Source: Phascolarctobacterium sp.
GTDB lineage: Bacteria; Bacillota; Negativicutes; Acidaminococcales; Acidaminococcaceae
Length of the DNA stretch: 64,000 bases
Direction of reading: 5' to 3'
Assembly: GCA_017467905.1 (NCBI GenBank)
Contig: JAFUKD010000010.1
Span: forward strand, 1-64,000
How positions within the stretch are numbered: position 1 is the first letter of the stretch; each line of letters begins with the position of its first letter. Positions 51,770 through 60,289 of this stretch are shown one piece after another. The notes beneath the pieces are model-generated. The model was not told the DNA's origin, made no database searches, and saw only the letters and a program-made list of their open reading frames with translations. The position numbers and the translations under genes were made by a program.

Positions 51770-51798
51770 ATTATACTGGCTTTTATTTATTAAGTCAA
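51770..51798 (-). promoter_or_regulatory. Promoter of tRNA-Ser, SRP RNA and probably dnaX
   Basis: On the minus strand TTGACT (51793-51798) and TATAAT (51770-51775) are 17 bases apart. Confidence 0.85.
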
Positions 51799-51831
51799 GG
51801 ATTTTTTGCAGAAAATGTTAAAATTTTAACA

Positions 51832-52680
51832 TCAATCATCCAGCCCATCTTCCGCCGGCAACAAAAGGATACCGCAAGTAGAATTAAGGACTACGTTTTG
51901 AGCAGTGCTGCCCATCACTAAACCCTTTACCAAGCCTGCGCCTGTCTTAGAAATAATAATCAGCTTGGCGTGCTCCTGACGGGAAAGGTGTACAATCTCC
52001 TTAGAAGCGGCACCACGAGCAATACGATAATCAGCGTTGATGCCAAAAATTTTCAGCTCGTCCACCAGCTCCTGTAAAAACATACGGGCATTACCAAATT
52101 TTTCCTTGTAATCATCCTTACTACGGCTACGCTCAATAACGTGTACAAAGATTACTCTGCCAACATATTCACGCAGTCCACGCACCACGTTTAAGGCAGC
52201 CAGGGATTTCTTGGAAAAATCTGTAGGAATCAAAATCGTATCCAAAAGTTTGGATGCATCCTTATTATCCTCTTTGCTGATAAACAAAGGCAAAGAGGTA
52301 GCCCGCGCCAAATCGAAGGTGGTGCTACCCATAATTGTGCTTTTCAGAAAACCCTTGCCATGGGAGGCAACCATCAGCAAATCAGCCTCGTGTTCTTCGC
52401 CGGCATCACAAATTGCTTCAAAAGGCTCGTCGCCAACGGGAGTAACCACAGTTACTTCTTCATAGCCTGCCTGTTCCAGCTCATTCTTGTACCCTTCCAA
52501 TCGACTGCTAACTTTTTTAAAGTTACTACCGTCAGGGTCGGCGTCGTCATCATCGTCAAAGACGTGCGCCAAAACCACTTCTGTTTCCGTGTCGGGGCAA
52601 AGGCTGAACAGACACTCGGTAAGATTATCAGCCTGCGGCGTCAGGTCAGTCGCTAACAGGACTCTTGCGAATGTACTCAT
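51832..52680 (-). CDS. Universal stress protein with two UspA domains
   Basis: A 282-residue tandem UspA protein. Each half ends with an ATP-binding GxG(9)GST pattern: ASHGKGFLKSTIMGSTTFD (about 107-125) and SKTGAGLVKGLVMGSTAQN (about 246-264). Such proteins bind ATP and act in stress survival. It has an AAGGAG site and no operon partner. Confidence 0.92.
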   Translation of the reverse strand: MSTFARVLLATDLTPQADNLTECLFSLCPDTETEVVLAHVFDDDDDADPDGSNFKKVSSRLEGYKNELEQAGYEEVTVVTPVGDEPFEAICDAGEEHEADLLMVASHGKGFLKSTIMGSTTFDLARATSLPLFISKEDNKDASKLLDTILIPTDFSKKSLAALNVVRGLREYVGRVIFVHVIERSRSKDDYKEKFGNARMFLQELVDELKIFGINADYRIARGAASKEIVHLSRQEHAKLIIISKTGAGLVKGLVMGSTAQNVVLNSTCGILLLPAEDGLDD

Positions 52681-52717
52681 CTATCTGCTCCTTAATATTC
52701 GTTAAATATATTTTACC

Positions 52718-52766
52718 CCTCAGTCAGCTACGCTGACAGCTCCCCTTTCAGGGGCGCCAAGGGTTT
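52718..52766. repeat. Short hairpin repeat of the CTGACAGCTCCCC type, copy A
   Basis: CTCAGTCAGCTACGCTGACA followed by GCTCCCCTTTCAGGGGCGCC. It folds as two small hairpins. A related sequence in the opposite direction lies at 57944-57987. Repeats of this kind are common in gut Firmicutes genomes. Confidence 0.5.
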
Positions 52767-52771
52767 ATTGC

Positions 52772-54169
52772 TTAAACTGTAAAAACCTTACCAGGATTGA
52801 GAATGTTATTCGGATCCATTGCACGCTTAATGGTGCGCATAATCTCCAGCTCCACAGGATTGGTGTAGGTTTCCATTGCGCTAACCTTCTTCGCACCAAT
52901 GCCATGCTCACCACTAATACGTCCACCCAAACTATAAACGTATTCGTAAGCCTCTTCGTGGAAGCGTTGCAGTTCGTCCTCCCATTGTTCGTCGCTCATA
53001 TCGCATTTAAGAATTTGGAAGTGCAGGTTGCCGTCACCGGCGTGAGCAAGGCACAACAGCTTGAAGCTATAAGCCTTGGCAACTTCGTTCAAATGCTCAA
53101 TGCAATCTGCAATCTTATCTACGGGAACAACAAGGTCATCGGAATGGCTTACCTTGCTTAAAACGCGAGTGCCTTCCAAGCAGTTGCGACGCACCTTCCA
53201 AACGCGTTCATCTGCTTCCAGAACGTCGGTTGCTCCGCATTGGGTGCAAATCTCGTCTAATTGTTCCATCTTCATATCCAGCTCGTCTTCGTTAAAGGTT
53301 TCCACAGTAACGATAACGTAGCTGCCATCCTCGTAATGAGGCAGACGAATTTCGGTGAAATCACTTGCCGCACGCACAAAGCCATTGTCCATGAACTCAA
53401 TACTGGTGGGGTTCAAACCAGCCTTAATCAAATTGGGAACAAGGTCAACTGCTTTCTTCACGTCAGTAAATACTGCGAGGATGTCAATTCTATAGGGGCA
53501 CAGGGGCAACAGCTTCAAGGTTGCTTTGGTGATAATACCCAAGGTGCCTTCGCTACCCATTACCAGCTGGTCAAGGCAGTAGCCTGTGCTGCACTTCTTC
53601 AAACGATTACCCAGCTCGGTAATTTCGCCGGTAGGAGTAACTACTTCAATGCTGTAAACTTGGTGGCGGGTAGTACCGTAACGCACAGCCTTGTTACCGC
53701 CTGCGTTAGTAGCAATGTTACCGCCAATCAAGCAGCTATCTGCACTGCAGGGGTCACCTGCATAAAGGAAGCCTGCTTCATTAGCCATCTTTTGAATTTC
53801 AATAGTGCGAGCGCCAGCTTCAACAACCATGTACATAGCATCAGTATTCAGCTCAATAATTTTGTCCATGCGTTCCAACAGCAGAACGATACCACCGTGA
53901 ACAGGAACTGCGCCACAGGAAACACTGGTACCTGCACTGCGGGGAGTTACGGGAACAAGATACTTATTGGCAATTTTCATAACTGCTGCTACCTCTTCGG
54001 TGCTGCCGGGCAGTACTACAACCTCCGGTAAATGATGGTAGCGAGGGTCAGTTTCTTCGTCAGTTTTATAGCGGTCAAGGGTATCCTCGTCAACCTTTAC
54101 GTTTTCAGCACCAAGGACTGCACGCAGGGCTTCGAGGACTTCTTCGGTTACGGGATTATATGTAGTCAT
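52772..54169 (-). CDS. FAD-linked oxidase, GlcD/D-lactate dehydrogenase type (paralogue 1)
   Basis: A 465-residue flavoprotein from the ATG at 54169 (MTTYNPVTEEVLEAL). FAD_binding_4 includes VVLPGSTEEVAAVMKIANKY, PRSAGTSVSCGAVP and GDPCSADSCLIGGNIATNAG. The FAD-oxidase C domain includes HAGDGNLHFQI and SGEHGIGAKK. It should oxidise a 2-hydroxy acid such as D-lactate or glycolate. A close paralogue lies directly upstream, with a hairpin repeat between them. Confidence 0.93.
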   Translation of the reverse strand: MTTYNPVTEEVLEALRAVLGAENVKVDEDTLDRYKTDEETDPRYHHLPEVVVLPGSTEEVAAVMKIANKYLVPVTPRSAGTSVSCGAVPVHGGIVLLLERMDKIIELNTDAMYMVVEAGARTIEIQKMANEAGFLYAGDPCSADSCLIGGNIATNAGGNKAVRYGTTRHQVYSIEVVTPTGEITELGNRLKKCSTGYCLDQLVMGSEGTLGIITKATLKLLPLCPYRIDILAVFTDVKKAVDLVPNLIKAGLNPTSIEFMDNGFVRAASDFTEIRLPHYEDGSYVIVTVETFNEDELDMKMEQLDEICTQCGATDVLEADERVWKVRRNCLEGTRVLSKVSHSDDLVVPVDKIADCIEHLNEVAKAYSFKLLCLAHAGDGNLHFQILKCDMSDEQWEDELQRFHEEAYEYVYSLGGRISGEHGIGAKKVSAMETYTNPVELEIMRTIKRAMDPNNILNPGKVFTV

Positions 54170-54204
54170 TATATTCAAATCCTTTCTTTCCACTTCTAAC
54201 TCAT

Positions 54205-54325
54205 AAAAGCGTCAGAAGTGCTGGATAACAAGGCGGAACGAGATTGCGCCGCGACGGCGTACCAGGTGTACGTCGAGCAAGCAATTGATGTTCCAACACA
54301 GTTAGACTGTGCTTATGGCGCTTTT
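54205..54325 (-). repeat. Gene-end hairpin repeat, copy 5
   Basis: Outer arms AAAAGCG (54205-54211) and CGCTTTT (54319-54325), overlapping the stop codon of paralogue 2. The middle stems are GGAAC/GTTCC and ATTGC/GCAAT. The core is CGTAC-CAGGT-GTACG plus TCGAGCAAG. Stems differ in sequence from the other copies yet pair perfectly. Confidence 0.85.
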
Positions 54326-55730
54326 AAATATTGAAAATTTTGCCGGGATTCAGGATGAGATTAGAATCCCACGCCAGCTTAATCTTCCTCATCAAATCCA
54401 GCTCGCCTGCAGGAGTGAACTCTTCCATGTAGCCAAGCTTCTTAGCGCCAATGCCATGTTCACCTGCCATACGTCCGCCAAGGCTGTAAACGTAGGCATA
54501 AACTTCTTTGTGGAAGTCGTAAACGTGTTTTTCCCAATCCTCGTCGCTTAACTCACCCTTGCACAGTACAACGTGCAGGTTGCCGTCGCCAACGTGAGCG
54601 TTAATTTTTGCAGGAACGGGGAAGGGGTACTTCTTGTCGATTTCCATAATCTTCTTGATGGTATCAGCAATCTTATCTACGGGAACAACAATATCGTCAG
54701 TTAAAGAAACAAGGCTGATAAGGCGTACAGATTCTTGGCAATTACGACGCATGCTCCAGATGCGGTCATCTGCTTCCAGCACGTCTACTGCGCCAGCTTC
54801 CTCGCACAAATCGTTAAGCTGTTCCATTTTTAAATCCAGCTCGTCTTCGTTGTAGGTTTCCACGGTGATAATTACATAAATGCCATCCTCGTAATGAGGC
54901 GCTGCCTTGAACTCCAAGTAATCTGCAGTGCTGCGCACGTAGGAATTATCCATATATTCGATACTGGTGGGGTTCACACCTGCTTTGATAAGCTTGGGCA
55001 CAACGTCGATTGCGTTTTGCGGGTCGTCAAACACAGCCAGCATATCAAAACGGTAGGGAGCCAAGGGCAACAGCTTCAAGGTTGCTTTGGTAATAATACC
55101 CAAGGTACCTTCGCTGCCCATTACTAATTGTTCCATGCAATAGCCAGTGCTGCACTTCTTCAAGCGCGCGCCCACTTCTACAATCTCGCCGGTAGGAGTT
55201 ACCATTTCCAGGCAATATACCTGATTACGGGTTACACCGTAGCGTACAGCCTTGTTGCCACCTGCGTTAGTCGCAAGGTTGCCACCGATTTGGCAGCTTT
55301 CCGCACTGCAGGGATCACCTGCGTAAAGGAAGCCTGCTTCGTTCGCCATCTTTTGAATATCAATAGTACGCACGCCAGCTTCCACAATCATATACATTGC
55401 TTCGGTGTTCATTTCAATAATTTTGTTCATACGCTCGGTAAGAAGCACAATGCCGCCGCAAACAGGGATAGCGCCATCTGCCAAACTGGTACCGCCGCCA
55501 CGAACAGTTACGGGAACATTATATTTATTGCATAGCTTTACAACTTCTGCAACCTCTTCTGCGCTTGCGGGCAGCACTACTGCTTCCGGCAAATGAAACT
55601 TTTTCGGGTCAGTTTCTTCGTCGGTTTTATATTGGTCAAGCTTATCAGCAGCAGTCCATACGTTTTCAGCGCCAAGAGCAGCTTGCAGCTCTGTTAACAT
55701 TTCTGCACTAAAAGGATTATAAGTTTTCAT
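54324..55730 (-). CDS. FAD-linked oxidase, GlcD/D-lactate dehydrogenase type (paralogue 2)
   Basis: A 468-residue protein highly similar to paralogue 1 through its whole length, with VRGGGTSLADGAIPV, GDPCSAESCQIGGNLATNAG, HVGDGNLHVVL and AGEHGIGAKK. The start lies three bases after the stop of the flavodoxin-ferredoxin gene, so the two are surely co-transcribed; that protein is a possible electron acceptor. Confidence 0.93.
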   Translation of the reverse strand: MKTYNPFSAEMLTELQAALGAENVWTAADKLDQYKTDEETDPKKFHLPEAVVLPASAEEVAEVVKLCNKYNVPVTVRGGGTSLADGAIPVCGGIVLLTERMNKIIEMNTEAMYMIVEAGVRTIDIQKMANEAGFLYAGDPCSAESCQIGGNLATNAGGNKAVRYGVTRNQVYCLEMVTPTGEIVEVGARLKKCSTGYCMEQLVMGSEGTLGIITKATLKLLPLAPYRFDMLAVFDDPQNAIDVVPKLIKAGVNPTSIEYMDNSYVRSTADYLEFKAAPHYEDGIYVIITVETYNEDELDLKMEQLNDLCEEAGAVDVLEADDRIWSMRRNCQESVRLISLVSLTDDIVVPVDKIADTIKKIMEIDKKYPFPVPAKINAHVGDGNLHVVLCKGELSDEDWEKHVYDFHKEVYAYVYSLGGRMAGEHGIGAKKLGYMEEFTPAGELDLMRKIKLAWDSNLILNPGKIFNI

Positions 55731-55732
55731 CG

Positions 55733-56500
55733 TTAGTCCCCCTTCATCATTTGTAAATTTATCTTAGGATGCACATAGCGTTTGCTGTTATCCAAAATTA
55801 GCTTGCCTGCACTAATGGCGCTTTGCGGACACCAATGAAAGCAGCCTAAGCAGTTGGCACAATTATTTCCAAAAACAGGCTTGCCTTCGACCAAGGTAAT
55901 GTTCTGCATCTGGCAAACATCCTGACAAATGCCACAGCCCACGCACTTAGCGGCATCAACTGTCATATTGTCAAACTTCAATCTGTTTTTCAAATACCAC
56001 CAGCTGGCGGAGGTGCCAAACCATTTCCACAGCAAAGCTTCCTTCACCGCAGCAACAGCTTCCTTGCGGTCAGCAATGTCCTTGGCGATTTGGTTAATAC
56101 TCGGCTCTGCTGCCTCTAACATTTTTACCCGCTTCTCCAAGGGAATACCAAAAAAGTTATCCGGCATCATCACCGTTTGCGCGTAATTTAGAGTAATGCG
56201 TTTCGCCGCCAAGGCTTCGCTCATTTGCTTTAAGGCACGCCCCTGATTACCGCCCATGGTTACCACGCCAAAACAGTAGGCAGGCTTTGCCTGTAAAGCT
56301 TCAAGAAATTTTGCTACGACAGGGGGCAGGGCAAAACAGTACACAGGGCAAACAATGCCAACAACTTCATCCGTCACAGGGTAGGGCTTGCGTAAATAAC
56401 TGCCAACCGTTTCCAGCCTGCACTCTTGTAAATCATCAGCAATCTGCTGCGCAGCGTAAAGGCTATTGCCACTGCCGCTTAAATAAAATATAACAGCCAT
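55733..56500 (-). CDS. EFR1-type flavodoxin-ferredoxin fusion protein
   Basis: A 255-residue protein from the ATG at 56500 (MAVIFYLSGSGNSLYAAQQI), with AAGGAG upstream. The N-terminal half is a flavodoxin-like fold with the FMN phosphate loop SGSGNSLYAA. The C-terminal part has two [4Fe-4S] motifs, CVGCGICQDVC (about 188-198) and CANCLGCFHWCP (about 214-225). It is a cytosolic electron carrier that could serve the GlcD-like oxidases. Confidence 0.9.
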   Translation of the reverse strand: MAVIFYLSGSGNSLYAAQQIADDLQECRLETVGSYLRKPYPVTDEVVGIVCPVYCFALPPVVAKFLEALQAKPAYCFGVVTMGGNQGRALKQMSEALAAKRITLNYAQTVMMPDNFFGIPLEKRVKMLEAAEPSINQIAKDIADRKEAVAAVKEALLWKWFGTSASWWYLKNRLKFDNMTVDAAKCVGCGICQDVCQMQNITLVEGKPVFGNNCANCLGCFHWCPQSAISAGKLILDNSKRYVHPKINLQMMKGD

Positions 56501-56585
56501 CTTGCTCTCCTTAAAAGTCACCTAAAAATATTTACAGTAGATAATTTATTATATCGCAAAAAAGAGTACGGAGCAAGAAAACAGA

Positions 56586-56613
56586 AAGAGGCAACCCCTT
56601 TGAGCTACCTCTT
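56586..56613 (-). terminator. Terminator of the hipA-like gene
   Basis: On the minus strand AAGAGGTAGC pairs with GTTGCCTCTT (two G-U pairs), followed by TCTGTTTTC. Confidence 0.6.
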
Positions 56614-56630
56614 AAATTTCTTTAAGCTTA

Positions 56631-57779
56631 TTATTTTAAAGTATTTATGGTATTCGCAAGCACTCTTGCCCTATTACCTACAGCTTCTGTAACACGCCGT
56701 ACCCTATCAGCATCCAGATAAGGACTTTGTCCCAAAACATCTTCAACTATTCCTTCAACTATTTGCAGCCTATCAACAGCAAGCCTTGGAACAGTGAGCA
56801 GCTTTATTTGTTCCTTATGATTCTGCTTGAATGGCATTGATTTTTGGTAGGTGCCTATCTCTAAATTCAAAGCTTCACACCACAGACTGGTACCATTATC
56901 AAATAAAGGAGCAGGCCTCAAAAACTCCAAGGTGTTAACATCACGAATAAAACCAAAATTTCCATAATGACGGTCAGTATTTTCCACAAGGAAGTCTATC
57001 GCCATCATGTTGTTCAGAAAAACCTTGACATTAGGAATTTGCAAATACTCCGCACAGCGAATGAAGTGTTGATAATCAGATTCATTCTTGCCTTTTGGCA
57101 TAACACTACGCACAAAATGAGCAGGAACAAGTTCCGTATCAACATCTATAAAATTCTTACACAAACACAGGGGGCGATTATCCTCAATTACCAAATTATA
57201 ATTAACATATTCAATCGCCAACGCTTCTGCAATTTGGGCAACAGCAACCTCATTATAAGGTTGTTGCAGCAAAGGAGCAGAACCAGCCTTTGCCAAATAG
57301 GTTTGACCATCTATCTTAACCCATTTTTTCTTTAACCAACCATTACTTGAAGCATCTGGAGTGAAAGGATTGATAGTAGGCTTGGATGAACCCCTGTTAA
57401 AAAAAGATTCCCCTAATTCTGTAGAAAAGTCATTGGTAAAAAAATTAATATCTTCCCAAGATAAGTCACTACCAAAAGGCTTAATCCAGTATTGGTCAGA
57501 AAGACTTAATCCCAAGCTACGCTTACTAAGAATAGAAGCAGATTCCACGTCGTAAAGATGCAAGACAAATTTCAAACCATCACGACTGGCGGGAATAATG
57601 CGGCTATACCACCATTCGTTAAGTTTTGCTACTAACGTTTTTCTATCCGCAGGATTTATGCCCACAGGAAAGGCTTCATTATCAAAGACAGTAGCTGCTT
57701 CCGTAATAAAACCTGCATCTGAAAGAAGCACCTCAACCAAAGGGCGATTCTTATTCATCAATATGTATCTGTTGTTCAT
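56631..57779 (-). CDS. HipA-like kinase domain protein (orphan)
   Basis: A 382-residue protein from the ATG at 57779 (MNNRYILMNKNRPLVEVLL), with GAAGGAG upstream. The C-terminal half keeps the HipA/PI3K-like kinase core: a lysine in GQTYLAKAG (ATP), the catalytic loop NTDRHYGNFGF (about 290-300) and the Mg site FDNGTSLW (about 318-325). No HipB-like regulator is adjacent. It may phosphorylate a protein target such as an aminoacyl-tRNA synthetase; that is unproven here. Confidence 0.8.
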   Translation of the reverse strand: MNNRYILMNKNRPLVEVLLSDAGFITEAATVFDNEAFPVGINPADRKTLVAKLNEWWYSRIIPASRDGLKFVLHLYDVESASILSKRSLGLSLSDQYWIKPFGSDLSWEDINFFTNDFSTELGESFFNRGSSKPTINPFTPDASSNGWLKKKWVKIDGQTYLAKAGSAPLLQQPYNEVAVAQIAEALAIEYVNYNLVIEDNRPLCLCKNFIDVDTELVPAHFVRSVMPKGKNESDYQHFIRCAEYLQIPNVKVFLNNMMAIDFLVENTDRHYGNFGFIRDVNTLEFLRPAPLFDNGTSLWCEALNLEIGTYQKSMPFKQNHKEQIKLLTVPRLAVDRLQIVEGIVEDVLGQSPYLDADRVRRVTEAVGNRARVLANTINTLK

Positions 57780-57901
57780 AAGACCACTCCTTCCGCTGAG
57801 GTACACTTTAATTTTAATACTCCTATAAAAATTATAACTCATTTTAATTTGTTAGTCGAGTTAAAGCTAAAGCACCTATCAATGTGGATTTTGCATACAA
57901 A

Positions 57902-57927
57902 AAAGGCGTTCCTTGCGGAACGCCTTT
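57902..57927 (-). terminator. Terminator after the FadL gene
   Basis: AAAGGCGTTCC pairs perfectly with GGAACGCCTTT around TTGC. On the minus strand TTTTTTG follows. Confidence 0.85.
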
Positions 57928-57943
57928 AAATCAATTTTGTATA

Positions 57944-57987
57944 ACTCCCCTTGCAGGGGAGCTGTCGCCTTATACGGCTGAGAGGTT
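57944..57987. repeat. Short hairpin repeat of the CTGACAGCTCCCC type, copy B
   Basis: ACTCCCCTTGCAGGGGAGCT followed by GTCGCCTTATACGGC. The reverse complement matches the repeat at 52718-52766 in the CGACAGCTCCCCT part. It borders the FadL stop codon. Confidence 0.45.
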
Positions 57988-59287
57988 AGAAGTTGTATTG
58001 GTAGGAAATTGCAACCATTTTAGTGTAGCTGTCATACATTTTAGCTTCTTTATATGAGTCAGTATCATGACCAGTCATATTCAATTCACCAACATCCATA
58101 TAACCAAGAGCTAAAGCTACAGTTTGCTTTTTATCATGATATTGAACACCTATGGTGTAAGTATCACGTTCACCGGTGGGAACCATAAAATCCGCAGTTT
58201 CATCAGGAATAGAACGTTCATCATGAGCAATACCAGCCATCAATGAATACTTGTCACTCAATTTATGCTCGATACCGATTGCATAACGCCAACCATCCTC
58301 CCAATTTTTAGAATTTGGAGAAGTAAAAGAATATCCCGCTCCACTCGGACTGAAAGTCATAGCAAATGCATCAAAGCGACTCCAACGAGTCCAAGTAGCA
58401 TTCAATTCTACACGAGTTTTATCATTAAATCTATGACCATAACCAAGCATCCAACTTTCTGGTAAAGTTACACAACCATAAACATCACCTTCTGAACCAA
58501 ACGCTGGGTAAGCAGAACCCATTGCAGCCCCTGGTAAAACGGTCGCCATACCATGAGCATCATATTCTGCTTCCATAGAATGTTTTACTTTACTACGATA
58601 TACTACTGCAAATTCATTCTTATCATCAAACTCATAATTAGCAGCAGCATTCCAGCCTAAAGCCCAGCTAGTTCCTTCTAGATGCAAGGGGCCACCTTGA
58701 CCTAAATGCGGATATGCAAGATTTTTATCATATTGCAATCCAACGTAATTAATTTCTGCGCCAATAGAAGTAGACCATTTGCTATCATGTTTACGAGCAT
58801 AGTTCATAGCAATGCTAGTACCATTTAGGCGAGAACTAAAAGCGTTAGTAGCAACAATAGAATCACGTTCAAACTGGCAAATCATACCAAAACGAGTATA
58901 TGTAGCCATACCTAACCATTCTTTATCATTTAATTGCTTTACATAATACAAACCGGGAACTATACCAGGATTTACTCTATTTCGACCAGAATAATTCATC
59001 TCTGGCAACTTAGTACCATCACTTAAAGTAGTTTCCTTAGAAGTTGCATCCCATTTACCATGAGGACTTAGGTAAGAAACGCTTGCTTTAAATTTTTCGC
59101 CTTGAATTTTAGTCATAGCAGCAGGGTTGTATGCCATGTTACCTGCATCGTTTTCAGCAAACATGCGGGCACCGCCCATTGCCATACCTTCTGCAGTCCA
59201 TTCGTTAATGGCAAAGCCTTCTGCGCCAACAGCTTGAGGAACCAAAAGCACTGCAGCAGCACTTAAAGCCAATAAATGTTTCTTCAT
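57986..59287 (-). CDS. OmpP1/FadL family outer-membrane protein
   Basis: A 433-residue beta-barrel with a signal peptide (MKKHLLALSAAAVLLVPQAVG AEG). The mature N-terminus FAINEWTAEGMAMGGARM and NDAGNMAYNPAAMTKI are the FadL/OmpP1 hatch signatures. It ends in an aromatic residue (YQYNF), as barrel proteins do. It moves hydrophobic compounds across the outer membrane and is direct evidence for a diderm cell. Confidence 0.94.
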   Translation of the reverse strand: MKKHLLALSAAAVLLVPQAVGAEGFAINEWTAEGMAMGGARMFAENDAGNMAYNPAAMTKIQGEKFKASVSYLSPHGKWDATSKETTLSDGTKLPEMNYSGRNRVNPGIVPGLYYVKQLNDKEWLGMATYTRFGMICQFERDSIVATNAFSSRLNGTSIAMNYARKHDSKWSTSIGAEINYVGLQYDKNLAYPHLGQGGPLHLEGTSWALGWNAAANYEFDDKNEFAVVYRSKVKHSMEAEYDAHGMATVLPGAAMGSAYPAFGSEGDVYGCVTLPESWMLGYGHRFNDKTRVELNATWTRWSRFDAFAMTFSPSGAGYSFTSPNSKNWEDGWRYAIGIEHKLSDKYSLMAGIAHDERSIPDETADFMVPTGERDTYTIGVQYHDKKQTVALALGYMDVGELNMTGHDTDSYKEAKMYDSYTKMVAISYQYNF

Positions 59288-59401
59288 ATAATTACACCTC
59301 TCTCAAATAAAATAAACTTTCACAATTACAGGTGCTTTCATTGTAACAACTTTCTTGTAGTTTATATACAAAAAGCTTTAACTATGCGTTTTAACCAGAT
59401 A

Positions 59402-59428
59402 ATTAAAAAGCGGCTCCTGCGAGCCGCT
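59402..59428 (-). terminator. Terminator after ksgA
   Basis: AGCGGCTC pairs with GAGCCGCT around a four-base loop, followed on the minus strand by TTTTTAATT. Confidence 0.85.
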
Positions 59429-59433
59429 AAAGC

Positions 59434-60285
59434 TTATTTAATTTGGTTAAAGGTGTTGGTCAACGCAGCGAAATCTTCCAAGGTAAGGGTTTCGCCACGG
59501 CGTTTACCGTCAATTCCCGCAAGCTGGCACCATTTGCCAACCTGCTCGCTGCTCAAGCCCATGTTCTTTAAGGCATTGTTCAGCATTTTTCTGCGCAGGG
59601 AAAAGGCTGCCTTAACTACACGGAAGAACAATGCCTCGTCGCACACTTCCACAGGAGGCTTTTCGCGACGCTTGCATACGATTACCGCGCTATCCACTGC
59701 AGGAGCAGGGATGAAGCTGGTGGGCGGTACAATGAAGGCAATTTCCGGTTCCGTATAATATTGGATGGCAACAGAAAGGGCTCCATAATCACGACCGCCG
59801 GGCTGCGCCGCCATACGTTCTGCCACTTCCTTCTGCACCATAACAACAAGGCGTTCCATAGGCAGGCGCTTTTCCAAAATGGCAAATATGATGGGAGTTG
59901 TAATATAGTAGGGCAAATTGGCGCAGCATTTAAAATTTTCCACACCAACTTCTTCCATTATATTTACCTTTAAAATATCGCCACTTACAATGCGCACATT
60001 GTCGTAGCCTTCAAGGGTGGTATCCAATACGGGCAGCAGGCGTTTGTCTAATTCCACCGCCACTACCTTAGCGCCACTTTCTGCCAAGCCCTGGGTAAGG
60101 GTGCCAATGCCGGGGCCAACTTCTAAAACCGTGTCCTCGGTCGTAAGCTCTGCCGCTTCCACAATGCGGCGCACAATATCTTCATCAATCAAAAAGTTCT
60201 GCCCCAATTTCTTATCCGCACGCAGCTTAAACTTGTGCAGGATGTGGTTCGTAACTTGGGGAGAGGCAATTACGGGATGCTGCAT
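59434..60285 (-). CDS. rsmA: 16S rRNA (adenine(1518)-N6/adenine(1519)-N6)-dimethyltransferase
   Basis: A 283-residue KsgA/RsmA. The SAM site VLEVGPGIGTLTQGLAE (about 54-70), the N-terminal KLGQNFLID and the catalytic NLPYYITTPI (about 123-132) are present. It methylates two adenines in helix 45 of 16S rRNA. It follows rnmV closely, the Bacillus order. Confidence 0.96.
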   Translation of the reverse strand: MQHPVIASPQVTNHILHKFKLRADKKLGQNFLIDEDIVRRIVEAAELTTEDTVLEVGPGIGTLTQGLAESGAKVVAVELDKRLLPVLDTTLEGYDNVRIVSGDILKVNIMEEVGVENFKCCANLPYYITTPIIFAILEKRLPMERLVVMVQKEVAERMAAQPGGRDYGALSVAIQYYTEPEIAFIVPPTSFIPAPAVDSAVIVCKRREKPPVEVCDEALFFRVVKAAFSLRRKMLNNALKNMGLSSEQVGKWCQLAGIDGKRRGETLTLEDFAALTNTFNQIK

Positions 60286-60289
60286 AAAT

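Noticed and set aside
5629-54325. Reading the gene-end hairpins as integron attC sites
   Set aside because: Position after stop codons and imperfect palindromes are suggestive, but the ends read GTT...AAC and not RYYYAAC...GTTRRRY, the genes are long single-strand operons, and no integrase is present.
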